From positions 1 to 34,102 of the forward strand of contig RFZJ01000043.1 of the NCBI GenBank assembly GCA_009920765.1: 34,102 nucleotides of DNA. The letters run 5' to 3'. Below are positions 8,701 to 15,880 of the stretch, piece by piece (within the stretch, counting starts at the first letter, position 1; every line of letters starts with the position of its first letter). The DNA comes from Planctomycetota bacterium. GTDB taxonomy: Bacteria > Planctomycetota > Planctomycetia > Gemmatales > Gemmataceae. The notes under the pieces were generated by a model. It was not told the origin of the DNA and made no database searches. It saw only the letters and a list, made by a program, of their open reading frames with translations. The position numbers and the translations under genes are program-made.

Positions 8701-11081
8701 CGATTGATGCCACGCTGATCCGTACCAGTGCCTGGGGTAGTGCCGATGGCAACGCTGCCAGCACCAAGGGCCATGGTGAAGGTAGGGCCACCGTTATCTT
8801 GTAGGGGGCCAAGTTTAAGTTGTGCACTAGTAACTGTAATTGACCCAGATAAAGTTCCGTTAGTAATTAAATTGTTAGAAGAAACAACGGTACCGCCGCC
8901 AGCATAATCTAAACCGCTAGTACTATTGGCGATAATGGTATTGGAGATGGTAAGAGGGCCAAGGAGGTTAAAAATGCCGCCACCAGAGTTTGCAGAATTG
9001 CCCGAAAGGGTGGAATTGGAGATCGTGCCATCGCCTCTGTTGTAAATGCCGCCACCTTGGCCAGCACCTCGTATAGCAGAATTGCCGGAGAGGGTGGAAT
9101 TGTTCAATGAGAAGCTACCCTCAAAGTTTTCTATAGCACCTCCAAAGGTAGCAGAATTGTCAAAGAAGGTGGAATTGGAAATGGTAAGGTTGCTAAAGTT
9201 TGAGATTCCACCACCACTATATGCGGTATTGCCCGAAAGGGTGGAATTTATAATGGTGAGTTTGGATGTGCCTTGATTTCGTATCCCTCCACCACCGCCT
9301 TTACCATTGCCATCGTTAGCAATATTGGCTGAAAGTTTAGAATTAGAGATGGTAAGGTTACCCCGGGTAAAAATACCACCGCCATAAGATGCGGAGTTAC
9401 CCGAAATTTCAGAATTGGAAATAGAAACCGTATTGTGGCTATAAATCCCACCACCGAAATTTGCAATATTGCCAGAAAGTAATGAATTGGTGATGGTGAT
9501 GGTGCCGGTATTGTAAATCCCACCACCAAAAGATGCCGAATTGCCGGAGATGGTGGAATTGATGACGGTCAGGGCACCTGAGTTATTAAAGGCACCACCA
9601 TTGCCGGAAGTCAACTTTGCACCAGATACAGTGACTTCGGATATAAAGAGATTACCACCAGTAGCGACAGAGAAAATACTGAAATTACCACCATTACCAC
9701 TGATGTTAAGATTGCTTGCACCAAGGCCGGTGATGTTTACAGTGCCAAACCCCGGGATGAGGGTTAGCGTGGAAGCCAAAGTAATTGTGTAGGGATTAGC
9801 CCCCAGTAGATTGACACTTATTTGATCATTACCAGCAGTCATATTGGCTAAATTAACGGCGCTCCGCAAGGATCCTGTTCCGGAATCCGCAGTATTAGTA
9901 ACTTGAATACCGAAGGAATAAGCTCCGATATCTGCGGTGGTGCGATTGATGCCACGCTGATCCGTACCATTGCCTGGGTTAGTGCCGATGGCAACGCTGC
10001 CAGCACCAAAGGCCATGGTGAAGGTGGGGCCACCGTTATCTTGTAGGGGGCCAAGGTTTAGCTGTGCACTTGTTACCGTGGTAGCTCCGGTTAAGGTACC
10101 AGTTGTGATTAAGTTGTTGGTTGATGCGACCGTTGGTGCGTTTCCAACAAAATCCCCGCCCCTGATACTATTGGCGATGATGGTATAGGAGAGATTACTA
10201 ATGGTTGCATAGTTTCGAATTCCTCCGCCATTGTTATTGCCTGCTGAATTGCCTGAAAGGGTGGAATTTGTGATGCTGAGACTCGATGAACCTGAGAAGT
10301 TTAATATTCCACCTCCATTTCCCGGAGTGGTATTTCCAAACAGGGTGGAGTTGGAAACAGTCAGATTGGAATTGGTGTTAACGATACCGCCGCCACCGTT
10401 ATTTGCACTATTGCCCGAAATGGTGGAATTGAAAATGGAGATAGTGCCTCCATTGAAGTTATTAATACCACCGCCATAGCCCGAAGTTGAATTACCTGAG
10501 ATCGTTGAATCAGAAATAGTGAGTGCGGTACCCTGGTTAAAAATACCACCGCCACCGGACGCAGAATTACCTGAGATCGTTGAAGTGGCTATTGCAAGAA
10601 TACCTGCGTTATTAAAGGCGCCACCAAAGCCAGAAGTAAAATTTGCGTCGGATACCGTTACGCCAGAAATAGTCAAATTACCCGAACTGGCGACAGTAAA
10701 AACACTGAAATTACCATTGTTGCCACTGATAGTAAGGGTATTTGCCCCAGGCCCGGTGATGGTGAGGGTGCCCGCAGAAGTAGCAGATGCAACTACGGGA
10801 AGTACGCCGGTAAGTGAGATTGTAGCTGGCCCATTAGTGAAAAGTGAGGAAGCAAAAACAATGGTGTCATTGTTTGGGTAATTAATAGTATCGTTAGCTA
10901 GACTAATTGCTGCAGCGAGAGAACCGGGACCACTGGAATTTAAATTACTTACTGTAAAGGTTGTAGGAGAAGGATTGATTCTTGTTTCAAGATAAGTCAG
11001 TTGAGGAGGGCGCAGAAAAGGCCTTGGTTTGCTTTTTGAAGCAGTCAGTCGCTTCAAAACCTTCCTTAAAAAATTATTCAT
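2706..11081 (-). CDS. giant modular surface protein: four beta-helix (choice-of-anchor Q-type) modules, IPT/TIG, Ig-like and FG-GAP-like repeats
   Basis: I start this gene at ATG 11081, which has GGGAAG upstream with good spacing; a TTG at 11099 in the same frame would add six residues. The product has about 2,791 residues. The N-terminus is basic (MNNFLRKVLKRLTASKSKPR), lacks a classical signal peptide, and is followed by an LExR-type motif (YLETRINPSPTTFTV) that resembles N-termini of other planctomycete surface proteins. Four modules (about 40-390, 391-800, 801-1365, 1366-1715) each open with a GSLRAAINLAN phrase, run through 20-28-residue rungs of the type ISNSTLSGNSAxxGGGIxN, and close with LGPLQDNGGPTFTMALGAG and DIGAY. 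Next comes a haemagglutinin/autotransporter-like region (about 1720-2300), an IPT/TIG domain (about 2310-2388), an Ig-like domain beginning DNTAPTLNISA (about 2390-2490), and five to six FG-GAP-like repeats with DFNGDGKVDII calcium-type loops (about 2510 to the end). Cysteines are almost absent. Adhesion or matrix binding is an inference from architecture. Confidence 0.88.
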   Translation of the reverse strand: MNNFLRKVLKRLTASKSKPRPFLRPPQLTYLETRINPSPTTFTVSNLNSSGPGSLAAAISLANDTINYPNNDTIVFASSLFTNGPATISLTGVLPVVASATSAGTLTITGPGANTLTISGNNGNFSVFTVASSGNLTISGVTVSDANFTSGFGGAFNNAGILAIATSTISGNSASGGGGIFNQGTALTISDSTISGNSTSGYGGGINNFNGGTISIFNSTISGNSANNGGGGIVNTNSNLTVSNSTLFGNTTPGNGGGILNFSGSSSLSITNSTLSGNSAGNNNGGGIRNYATISNLSYTIIANSIRGGDFVGNAPTVASTNNLITTGTLTGATTVTSAQLNLGPLQDNGGPTFTMAFGAGSVAIGTNPGNGTDQRGINRTTADIGAYSFGIQVTNTADSGTGSLRSAVNLANMTAGNDQISVNLLGANPYTITLASTLTLIPGFGTVNITGLGASNLNISGNGGNFSIFSVATGGNLFISEVTVSGAKLTSGNGGAFNNSGALTVINSTISGNSASFGGGIYNTGTITITNSLLSGNIANFGGGIYSHNTVSISNSEISGNSASYGGGIFTRGNLTISNSKLSANIANDGNGKGGGGGIRNQGTSKLTIINSTLSGNTAYSGGGISNFSNLTISNSTFFDNSATFGGAIENFEGSFSLNNSTLSGNSAIRGAGQGGGIYNRGDGTISNSTLSGNSANSGGGIFNLLGPLTISNTIIANSTSGLDYAGGGTVVSSNNLITNGTLSGSITVTSAQLKLGPLQDNGGPTFTMALGAGSVAIGTTPGTGTDQRGINRTTADIGAYSFGIQVTNNGDSNTVGSGSLRAAINLANNTPGNDGISFNLTGSTTITLASALPTIAKATFAGSVTINGLGASLLTINGNSSGFNFFNIAAGGSLFISGVTVSGAVFTSGNGGAFNNLGSLAISASTITGNSALNGGAIINQGTSLVVKNSIISNNATAGYGGGINNYNGGTISIFNSTISGNSATNGGGGIINTNSNLTIADSVFTGNLSTTSKGAGILNTNANSFLAVSGSTFSNNTARNGGALFNNGTATINSSVISGNINAVKGAGIYNDSTGVLNITDSTISNNASSGNGGGIFNQGSSLNISKSTISGNSSTANGGGVSNNSVGPVTISYSTISTNSAVNGAGVFNLGTALTLSNSTISGNSASGFGGGINNYKCYANTISISNSTISNNSATNGGGGIVNTNSNLTVFNSTLFGNTTPGNGGGILNATVSTGSSSLTVTNSTLSGNSALSGGGIQNNATINNLENTIIANSLSGADFAGNAPSAYTNNLVENLGTVTGTFIPAFNADPRLGPLQDNGGPTFTMALGAGSPAIGTSAGTGTDQRGINRTTNDIGAYSFGIQVTNTSDNSTSPSVGSLRAAINLANTTPGNDQISFNLTGANFYTITLAAALPNIVSANTSVSGGTAGTVTITGLGASNLNISGNGGDFSVFSISTGGNLFISGVSVSGANFTSSYGGAFNNSGTLTISNSNLSNNSAIFGGGVYNTTSGILNISNSTLSGNSAGQGGGIANNGGTLTVYNSTLSGNSAGQGGGIANIGTLTISNSTFSNNSAIFGGGVFNTGSGILNISNSTLSGNSASQGGGIANSGTFNIANTIIANSLSGADFVGNAPTTNTNNLVETFGTVIGTFTPAFTADPQLGPLQNNGGLTFTMALGAGSPAISTTALVTPNLDQRGFIRSNNDIGAYAYFAPSAAGAIVVAVNASGQVGLILSSSGTTISDVHTSFSSNTLTITATTAGNITGSGTGITIDNTAKTIAVNLTLLSVFSGIVIEGNSGADSVTIGVGGVDFSVVTGGGSDQSLVITTGTGADSLTISNAIKAKGNSASAYLNSGSISGAGLVTTPTITLVANSGINVNASALAFANISTTTGNIDITNTTGINLPAIAAPANLSINAGGTISQNGLITVGGSATFNAGANAINLTNPGNDFTGPVSLNSTGATVAITDTNAFVFGASTLGSGTLTVNAVGITQSGAITQAASAGAVTFNAGAGAITLANVGNDFTGLVSLNNSGNHNVSVQDSTDLPIGLSNLGSGTLNLDAGSSGSIKIASNVTSLNGVQNYNSPIILTSNIDLNAGTGSINLPNMISGNFSLTPITASPGLTTISGANTNTTTYVTTGVVQINNTTPQSTNYVVSGGTLKGTGAIRNLTATGTGVISPGNSPGKVTTTSLSLSPTNTLQIEIIGANSTPVAGTDYDQIVVSSGGSVTLGGATLNLSSSFNGIQGTVFTIIDNQGSNSISGTFNGLAEGAAVIVNGRAYKISYIGGTGNNDVTLTVYDPATVTSFTPTAGKTGTTVVITGTNFTNVTQVSFNGTAQPTYNIDSPTQITTTVPSGATTGTISITTIAGTATSSSSITIDNTAPTLNISASPSSLKANETSTITFTFSEVVTGFSSSIITVTNGTITNPVASSSTVYTATFTPTLGIKADGTISVSNNYFDSLGNQGTASTLTPPIAINTIQTPLVTGSGSTTQGGSSVVSLIDPDTGKVIGSAAPFPGFTGQIRVVSGDFNGDGKVDIIAAAGPGGGPAVAILDSETGEVIQSFFAFNPAFTGGVFIAACDFNSDGFLDIIAGAGAGGGPEVSIFDGRNLSVIKSFFAYAENFTGGVTVASIDFNNDGILDLVTGAGPGGAPHVKVFDGATNSILSQWYAYPISFTGGVFVAAGDIGNDGNIEVVTGAGSGGAPVVAVWDPYTGALLSQFMAYAEDFTGGVRVGVSDGNFDGVLDLITGAGPGGGPEVKGFSFPTLDLLFSFFSGDPSNTSGVFVS
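6400..6443. repeat. 44-bp direct repeat, copy 1 (one beta-helix rung)
   Basis: Identical by hand comparison to 6475-6518, one 75-base (25-codon) unit away. It encodes the rung phrase NSTLSGNSAGQGGGI on the minus strand. Identity at DNA level, not only protein level, indicates a recent duplication by slippage or unequal recombination. Confidence 0.75.
6475..6518. repeat. 44-bp direct repeat, copy 2 (one beta-helix rung)
   Basis: Second identical copy of the 44-base segment at 6400-6443, offset by 75 bases inside module 4 of the giant gene. Confidence 0.75.
8654..8813. repeat. 160-bp module-boundary direct repeat, copy A
   Basis: It covers the end of one beta-helix module and the start of the next (GPLQDNGGPTFTMALGAG through DIGAYSFGIQVTN on the minus strand). 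By hand alignment it differs from 9896-10055 at only five positions, all substitutions, about 97% identity. A third copy at 6971-7130 has the same length but is more diverged. Confidence 0.8.
9896..10055. repeat. 160-bp module-boundary direct repeat, copy B
   Basis: Near-identical partner of 8654-8813 in the giant gene. Recombination between the two copies would delete or duplicate exactly one module of about 1.24 kb (414 codons) and keep the reading frame. Confidence 0.8.
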
Positions 11082-11184
11082 TCTCAAACTTCCCGTCAAA
11101 TATCACCAAACCTCTAGAAATATGAGCATATTTTCTAAGGATCGGATAAAAACCGGTGCTATGATAAGACTTTTCGAGACTTAA

Positions 11185-11215
11185 TTTATGCTAAAGCATA
11201 AAAGAAGGCTGTCAA
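11185..11215 (-). promoter_or_regulatory. promoter candidate of the giant gene with overlapping inverted repeat
   Basis: On the minus strand a perfect TTGACA (11215-11210) is followed after 16 bases by TAGCAT (11193-11188), four of six matches to the -10 consensus. A perfect inverted repeat, TTTATGC and GCATAAA around four bases (11185-11202), covers the -10 element. The start codon lies about 100 bases downstream. This layout suggests a repressor site on the promoter, but no experiment supports it and planctomycete promoters are poorly defined. Confidence 0.4.
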
Positions 11216-11397
11216 CATGCTCTGCCGAAAATCCCACCTTGTTTCCCCCAATCCACCTAACCCAACCTTGGTGGTTTTTAACGCCTATAATGGGGTAACC
11301 ATTAAAATAAACAGAATGATTTGATTTTTAGGTAAAGAGACATCAAACCTCATTTAAAGGGTTGAAGCGCAGGAGATGAATTATGAATATAGTTCAA

Positions 11398-11432
11398 AAC
11401 CCATGGATTGTGTTCCATGGGTTCCTTTTTTT
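11398..11432 (+). terminator. strong hairpin with T tract on the plus strand
   Basis: Nine-base perfect arms AACCCATGG (11398-11406) and CCATGGGTT (11415-11423) around an eight-base loop, then CC and a seven-T run (11426-11432). As a terminator it works best for plus-strand transcription, yet no plus-strand gene is recognised upstream. On the minus strand it lies just past the stop codon of the ceramidase-like gene at 11438 and is preceded by seven As, so it may act in both directions. Confidence 0.55.
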
Positions 11433-11437
11433 AATAT

Positions 11438-12802
11438 TTACTTATTAATGCTTTCATTCTGCTTTTTGACTTCAATCATGATTTTATCTTCTATCGATGG
11501 GGCCCAATAAGCGGGCAGGCCATAATAAACCATGGATCCACCACCTTCGTAGCCACCTTCCTTTAAAACCCTTAAGGAAGGAATGTAAGCCATGACATCA
11601 ATTGCGTATCCACAGACCCAGGTGTTTTTCCCTAGGGCTTCTTTGATTCTGATTGCATAATCAACAACTACTTCACCACCAAGAAAAACCCAAGTTGGTC
11701 CATCTCCCAATTTCCAAGTTTCAATTGGATACTGGTAGGTTTCCTTGAGAGAGCCTTCAGCTTCAAGTTTCTTGAGAAGGAACTTCGCCCGGCCTGCTTG
11801 GAATTTATCTTTGCCTTGGGAATCTTGAATAAGCTTATCACGGGAGGGAAGCTCAGCAAATGAAAGGGGGATCTCGCTGTAGGTTTTCTTAAGAGTACCT
11901 TGGATTTTCTTCATGGGTTGTTTTAAAACAGCATCAACAGCATCTGCCAGTTGGTTGCCATAGTTTTGGGCGAGTTCAACAGTTCTTCGTGGGAGTGGAT
12001 TTTGATCAGCACCACAGCCAGCCCAGAAAAGTGCGGTTGCTCCCGGATGCCTTCTCTCCAACTCCAACATCGCAAAACCAGGATAGTCGCCACACCATTG
12101 ATAGAAAGAAAGTGTAGTGGAATGGCAGGCATATCCAAAAACAATGCCCTTGGTTTTTCCTGAAGCATCTTTAATGAGTAGCACTGGAACAGCATGGTCT
12201 GATGGGCCGAGGATTTTATTTTCAGCTTTCAGTTTAACAACATCAGCCTCTTTGTTGGTCCTGCGATTAACAGCAAAATTTGCCTTGCCCTCACCCCACG
12301 AAAGCTCCGCAGGCATCAAGTTCTTAAAGGCGTTCTCTCCAACAAGGGCAACTTTATCGATAAGCATGGCAGTGTATTCATCGATGAGTTTGTTGTTTTC
12401 ATCATTGAGGAAATACATGGTGCGAAGGTTGGTGCCAACGACCGGGCCGCAATGGGTATGCGAGCAGGCCAGGCTGATTGCATCGTTGGCAAGCCCAAGA
12501 GACTTTGCAAGTTTCTTACGGATAGCATTGGAAGTCGATTGATCAATGCCCACTAGATCAAGGGTGATGAGAAGGCAACGATTTTTGACACCATCCTCGA
12601 TTGCAACGGCCTTGGCGAAAAGATCATGCACCTTGCCTTCGGAAACCTTATCACGACCACCATAACCCGACATCCACATATTTTTTTCAGGCGTGATGAC
12701 AATGGAGGAAAGCCCTGCCTTCCATGTGGTTTTTTCCTGTGCCTGGGCTTGATGAATCACTGTTGCAAAAAGCAAAACTAGGGCGAGCAAGCGGAGTTTC
12801 AT
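11438..12802 (-). CDS. neutral/alkaline non-lysosomal ceramidase-like exported protein
   Basis: Start chosen at ATG 12802 because AAGGAA precedes it and it yields a proper signal peptide (MKLRLLALVLLFATVIHQAQAQ); upstream extension to 12853 would overlap the preceding gene. About 454 residues. The mature protein opens with WKAGLSSIVITPEKNMWMSGYGG and continues to LACSHTHCGP, the zinc-binding region of the neutral ceramidase N-terminal domain, and later YACHSTTLSFYQWCGDYPGFAMLELE and FWAGCGADQNPLPR. Ceramidases cleave the amide of ceramide; many planctomycete relatives have only the N-terminal catalytic domain, as here, and their true substrate is unknown. It follows the PVC cytochrome gene by 25 bases on the same strand, so the two are very likely co-transcribed. 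Confidence 0.85.
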   Translation of the reverse strand: MKLRLLALVLLFATVIHQAQAQEKTTWKAGLSSIVITPEKNMWMSGYGGRDKVSEGKVHDLFAKAVAIEDGVKNRCLLITLDLVGIDQSTSNAIRKKLAKSLGLANDAISLACSHTHCGPVVGTNLRTMYFLNDENNKLIDEYTAMLIDKVALVGENAFKNLMPAELSWGEGKANFAVNRRTNKEADVVKLKAENKILGPSDHAVPVLLIKDASGKTKGIVFGYACHSTTLSFYQWCGDYPGFAMLELERRHPGATALFWAGCGADQNPLPRRTVELAQNYGNQLADAVDAVLKQPMKKIQGTLKKTYSEIPLSFAELPSRDKLIQDSQGKDKFQAGRAKFLLKKLEAEGSLKETYQYPIETWKLGDGPTWVFLGGEVVVDYAIRIKEALGKNTWVCGYAIDVMAYIPSLRVLKEGGYEGGGSMVYYGLPAYWAPSIEDKIMIEVKKQNESINK

Positions 12803-12827
12803 TTTTCGGGTTCCTTGAATAATTGAA

Positions 12828-15773
12828 CTAACGGATGGAATCGAGGTAGGCAAGAAGATCAGCCATTGAGGTTATTGAGATGTTTTTTTCAACACCTTCA
12901 GGCATGAAAGAAATCCCAGTGGAACGCATCTCTTCGATGTTATTGCGCAGGATGGTTTCATTTTGATGGTCAGCTTTCCAGAGTGTAAGGCTGTTGGCAG
13001 ACTCGGAGGCGATCATGCCCGTGATGATTTTGCCTGAAGTGGTGGTGACAACATAAGTAACAAAGGCGGGTTTCACTTCCCTGTTGGGGTCGAGGATATT
13101 AAGGAGGATGGATTCAAGCCCCCTGCTGCGTGCTGCGGAAAGATCTGCACCCACGGATTTGCCAACGCCTTCGAGTTGATGGCATGCAGAACATTGCGCT
13201 TTGAAAACCTCTTTGCCCCGGATTTTATCGCCCTGAGTTTCAAGAGCCTTCTTGTATTGATTAAATACCTCCAACCTGCTGCTGGAAGAAACATCCGCAA
13301 GTTGGGCAATCTTTTTTCCAAGAGGAGAATCTTTCTTTCCACTAGCAAGTTTCAACCTGCCCAAATCAATCTCGCCCTTGGAAATCTTCTTTGCAGCAAT
13401 GGCATCAAGCAATAACTCGGTGGAAGAATTGCGTGAGAGCAATGCCTCTAGCGCAGTTGCCTTGGCTTTGGGCCCCAAGCCGGGCCAGGCGCTTATCACA
13501 AGTTGAGCTGCATCAGTTCCTTCATATTTGCTAAGCGCTTCGAGTGCAGCTTGGTGAACCATTGGGTTTTTGGAACTCTCAAGCGATGCCTTTAATAACT
13601 CTTGGGCGTTTGCAAACTCTTGGTTGGATAGCAGTTTCAAGGCGGAAGCTTGGGTGCTGGGGTTGGCCTTCAAATCTGAGAGAGACTTCCTGGCATCAAG
13701 TATAAGGGCTTCAAGAATTTTCCCCGCTTTGCCTTCAACCGGGGTTCGTAATGGGCTTTCAATCACTTCGCGAATAAGGATGTTCGCAAGGGCTTTTTCA
13801 TCATCATTCAAGGCATTGATTGCAGCAACTAAAACCGATCTGGATCGAGGCAGGCCCGAGGCGGAAAGATTCTTCGCCTGAGTTCCAAGAAAAGCCAAAC
13901 CATCGGCACTGCCCCTGAAGGATTTATCATTGATGAGATGGTTGAAGAGTGCCTCGGTACGATCAGGTGAGGCACAAAGCAATGCAAGCCTGAAGTAAGG
14001 ATCTTTGCCTGAAGCGATTGCGATATCTCCCAAGGCCTTTGCAGAGGTAGCATCATCTGCGCCAGCAAGAGAATAAATGGCCTGCAGTTGGACTTTATTA
14101 TCAGTGTCTTTTAACAAGGTGATCATGCGAGAGCGAACATCTTTTGCAGGTGGAAGTTTTTCGGAAAGTAAAAGTGCCTGTTCACGAACCCTAGGGTGTT
14201 GATCAGCAAGTGCAGCCAAGACATCAGAATGCTGCAAAGAAGACAGCCCTTGCAACACCCATAAAGCATGAATTTTTCCGAGATGGGACTTGGAGTTTTT
14301 CGCAAGTTCACGCACAAGGTAGGTGATGGATTTATCCTGTTTCTGGTAAAGCAATCTACTTGCGGTATCACGATGCCAGCCATTGGGGTGTTCAAGTAAT
14401 GCGACAAGCTCTTGGGAGGACAATGAACCAATCTTGGGGTTGGATTTCGGTTTGAAGTTTTCTGGAGAGATACGCCAAATGCGACCACGATCGAACCCCG
14501 CCATCACATTAAGGTGCTTCACCATCTCCGGAGGCAGAAAAGCCGCACCTTCGATAAGTCCGCGATACATATCAACAACATAAAGGCAGCCATCGGGGGC
14601 ATGCGCCATCTGCACGGGTCGGAACCAATTATCAGCGCTGGCGAGGAATTCGACCTCAGGTTCAGCACGGTTGGCAATTGGGATGATGCCTTTATCATCA
14701 AGCCTGGCCTGATAGATAAGGTTGCCTGAAACCTCGCCAACAAAGATATCACCCAGATGCTTGGGATCGAAGGCATCGCCCCTATAAGAAGTGATGCCCG
14801 TTGCGCCAGTGAAGAACCCGGAAACTTTTCCCCCTTCGTTGGAACCTTTGACGATTCCCTTGGTGCGAAGATCGGTACGAAGGATGCGCCAGGGTTCATC
14901 GGGGCTGATGCGAAAGATGCGGGTGAATTTACTTCCTGGGGTGATGTTGACTGCGGGAGCGGGGGCTTGAACATATGGATTGCGTGACAAATAGCGGGTA
15001 TCAAAGGCAAGGATCTGCGCAGGTTCGGAGTTACTACAAATATAAGCACGGTTATAATTATCGAGCGAAAAACCATGCTGCCCGCCCCCACTGGTTTTTT
15101 CAAAACTTAAGGTGGTTGGATCCAAAAGAATGGTTTGATTACGAACCTGGGTGGAGTTGCCCTTGGAATCATCGCCTAAGCGGATTTCGCCACCCGCCAT
15201 GCCTGTGGAAATATGAATCCGGTTATCAAGCCCCCAACGAAAAGAATTGAGCATGGCTTCGCCCGCATGGTCTCTGCCAAAGCCTGTGAGTACTTTTTTT
15301 CTGATGTCGGCTTTGCCATCGTTGTTGGTGTCTTTTAAAAACCAGATGTCTGGAGCAGCGCCAACGAAGATGCCGCCATCGTAGCAAAAGACAGATGCTG
15401 CGTAGGGGATGTTATCTGCGAAGACGGTGCTTTTGTCGTAAATGCCATCGTTGTTGGAATCTTGAAGAAGCTTGATACGGCCCTGATGTTTAAAATCGGG
15501 ATTGGCATAGGCATTGTATTCGGGATATTCAGCAACATAGAGGTTGGCATTTTCGTCGAAGTCGATTGCAACAGGGGAAGCGATTAGAGGTTCAGATGCA
15601 ATGAGATCAATCTTGAAGCCTGGTCTGGTCTTGAAAGTCTTGAGTGAATCTTGTGGGGTTTTGGGTGGGATGACAGGTAGCTGATCCTTGTAATCCTTCT
15701 GCCAGGCTTGGGTGAAACCTAACGCTGTCAGAAGAACACAAAGGATGATGAATGGCTGGATTTTAAGAATCAC
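12828..15773 (-). CDS. PVC-type heme-binding CxxCH protein with dehydrogenase-like propeller and HEAT-like repeats
   Basis: Start chosen at GTG 15773, six bases after GGAG; a TTG at 15785 would include that ribosome binding site in the coding region. About 981 residues. Residues 1-24 are a signal peptide. A propeller domain of the putative membrane-bound dehydrogenase type follows (PGFKIDLIASEPLIASPVAI, then DNNGD-like loops such as DSNNDGIYD and DTNNDGKAD, and QHGFSLDNYNRAYICSNS). Residues of about 440-840 form alpha-helical HEAT-like repeats. The C-terminus is a cytochrome c domain with CSACH (about 862-866) and the SVGADLSAARSRG and ILDPNREVKPAF phrases of the family. These proteins are hallmarks of Planctomycetes and Verrucomicrobia; a periplasmic role in sugar or polymer oxidation is suspected but unproven. 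Head of a two-gene unit with the ceramidase-like gene. Confidence 0.9.
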   Translation of the reverse strand: MILKIQPFIILCVLLTALGFTQAWQKDYKDQLPVIPPKTPQDSLKTFKTRPGFKIDLIASEPLIASPVAIDFDENANLYVAEYPEYNAYANPDFKHQGRIKLLQDSNNDGIYDKSTVFADNIPYAASVFCYDGGIFVGAAPDIWFLKDTNNDGKADIRKKVLTGFGRDHAGEAMLNSFRWGLDNRIHISTGMAGGEIRLGDDSKGNSTQVRNQTILLDPTTLSFEKTSGGGQHGFSLDNYNRAYICSNSEPAQILAFDTRYLSRNPYVQAPAPAVNITPGSKFTRIFRISPDEPWRILRTDLRTKGIVKGSNEGGKVSGFFTGATGITSYRGDAFDPKHLGDIFVGEVSGNLIYQARLDDKGIIPIANRAEPEVEFLASADNWFRPVQMAHAPDGCLYVVDMYRGLIEGAAFLPPEMVKHLNVMAGFDRGRIWRISPENFKPKSNPKIGSLSSQELVALLEHPNGWHRDTASRLLYQKQDKSITYLVRELAKNSKSHLGKIHALWVLQGLSSLQHSDVLAALADQHPRVREQALLLSEKLPPAKDVRSRMITLLKDTDNKVQLQAIYSLAGADDATSAKALGDIAIASGKDPYFRLALLCASPDRTEALFNHLINDKSFRGSADGLAFLGTQAKNLSASGLPRSRSVLVAAINALNDDEKALANILIREVIESPLRTPVEGKAGKILEALILDARKSLSDLKANPSTQASALKLLSNQEFANAQELLKASLESSKNPMVHQAALEALSKYEGTDAAQLVISAWPGLGPKAKATALEALLSRNSSTELLLDAIAAKKISKGEIDLGRLKLASGKKDSPLGKKIAQLADVSSSSRLEVFNQYKKALETQGDKIRGKEVFKAQCSACHQLEGVGKSVGADLSAARSRGLESILLNILDPNREVKPAFVTYVVTTTSGKIITGMIASESANSLTLWKADHQNETILRNNIEEMRSTGISFMPEGVEKNISITSMADLLAYLDSIR

Positions 15774-15880
15774 ATCAAACTCCAAAACTTACAATTGCAT
15801 TAAAGGCGGGTCATGGGATTATAACCGTTGATACAGTGCGAGGGAAACAGGAAGATCCCAAATTGCAAAAGGCGAAACCA

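Larger units (their letters stand above)
11082..11437. other. intergenic region upstream of the giant gene
   Basis: About 355 bases between two minus-strand genes. It holds a minus-strand promoter candidate with an inverted repeat (11185-11215), a TATAAT on the plus strand at 11286-11291 without a recognisable -35 box, an AGGAG at 11371-11375 followed by a 21-codon open frame (11383-11448, plus strand), and a strong hairpin with a plus-strand T tract (11398-11432). No longer gene is present. Confidence 0.6.

Noticed and set aside
6241..9560. Regularly spaced repeats that could suggest a CRISPR array
   Set aside because: The repeats vary in length and sequence, keep codon phase, and encode beta-helix rungs; there are no unique spacers and no cas genes.
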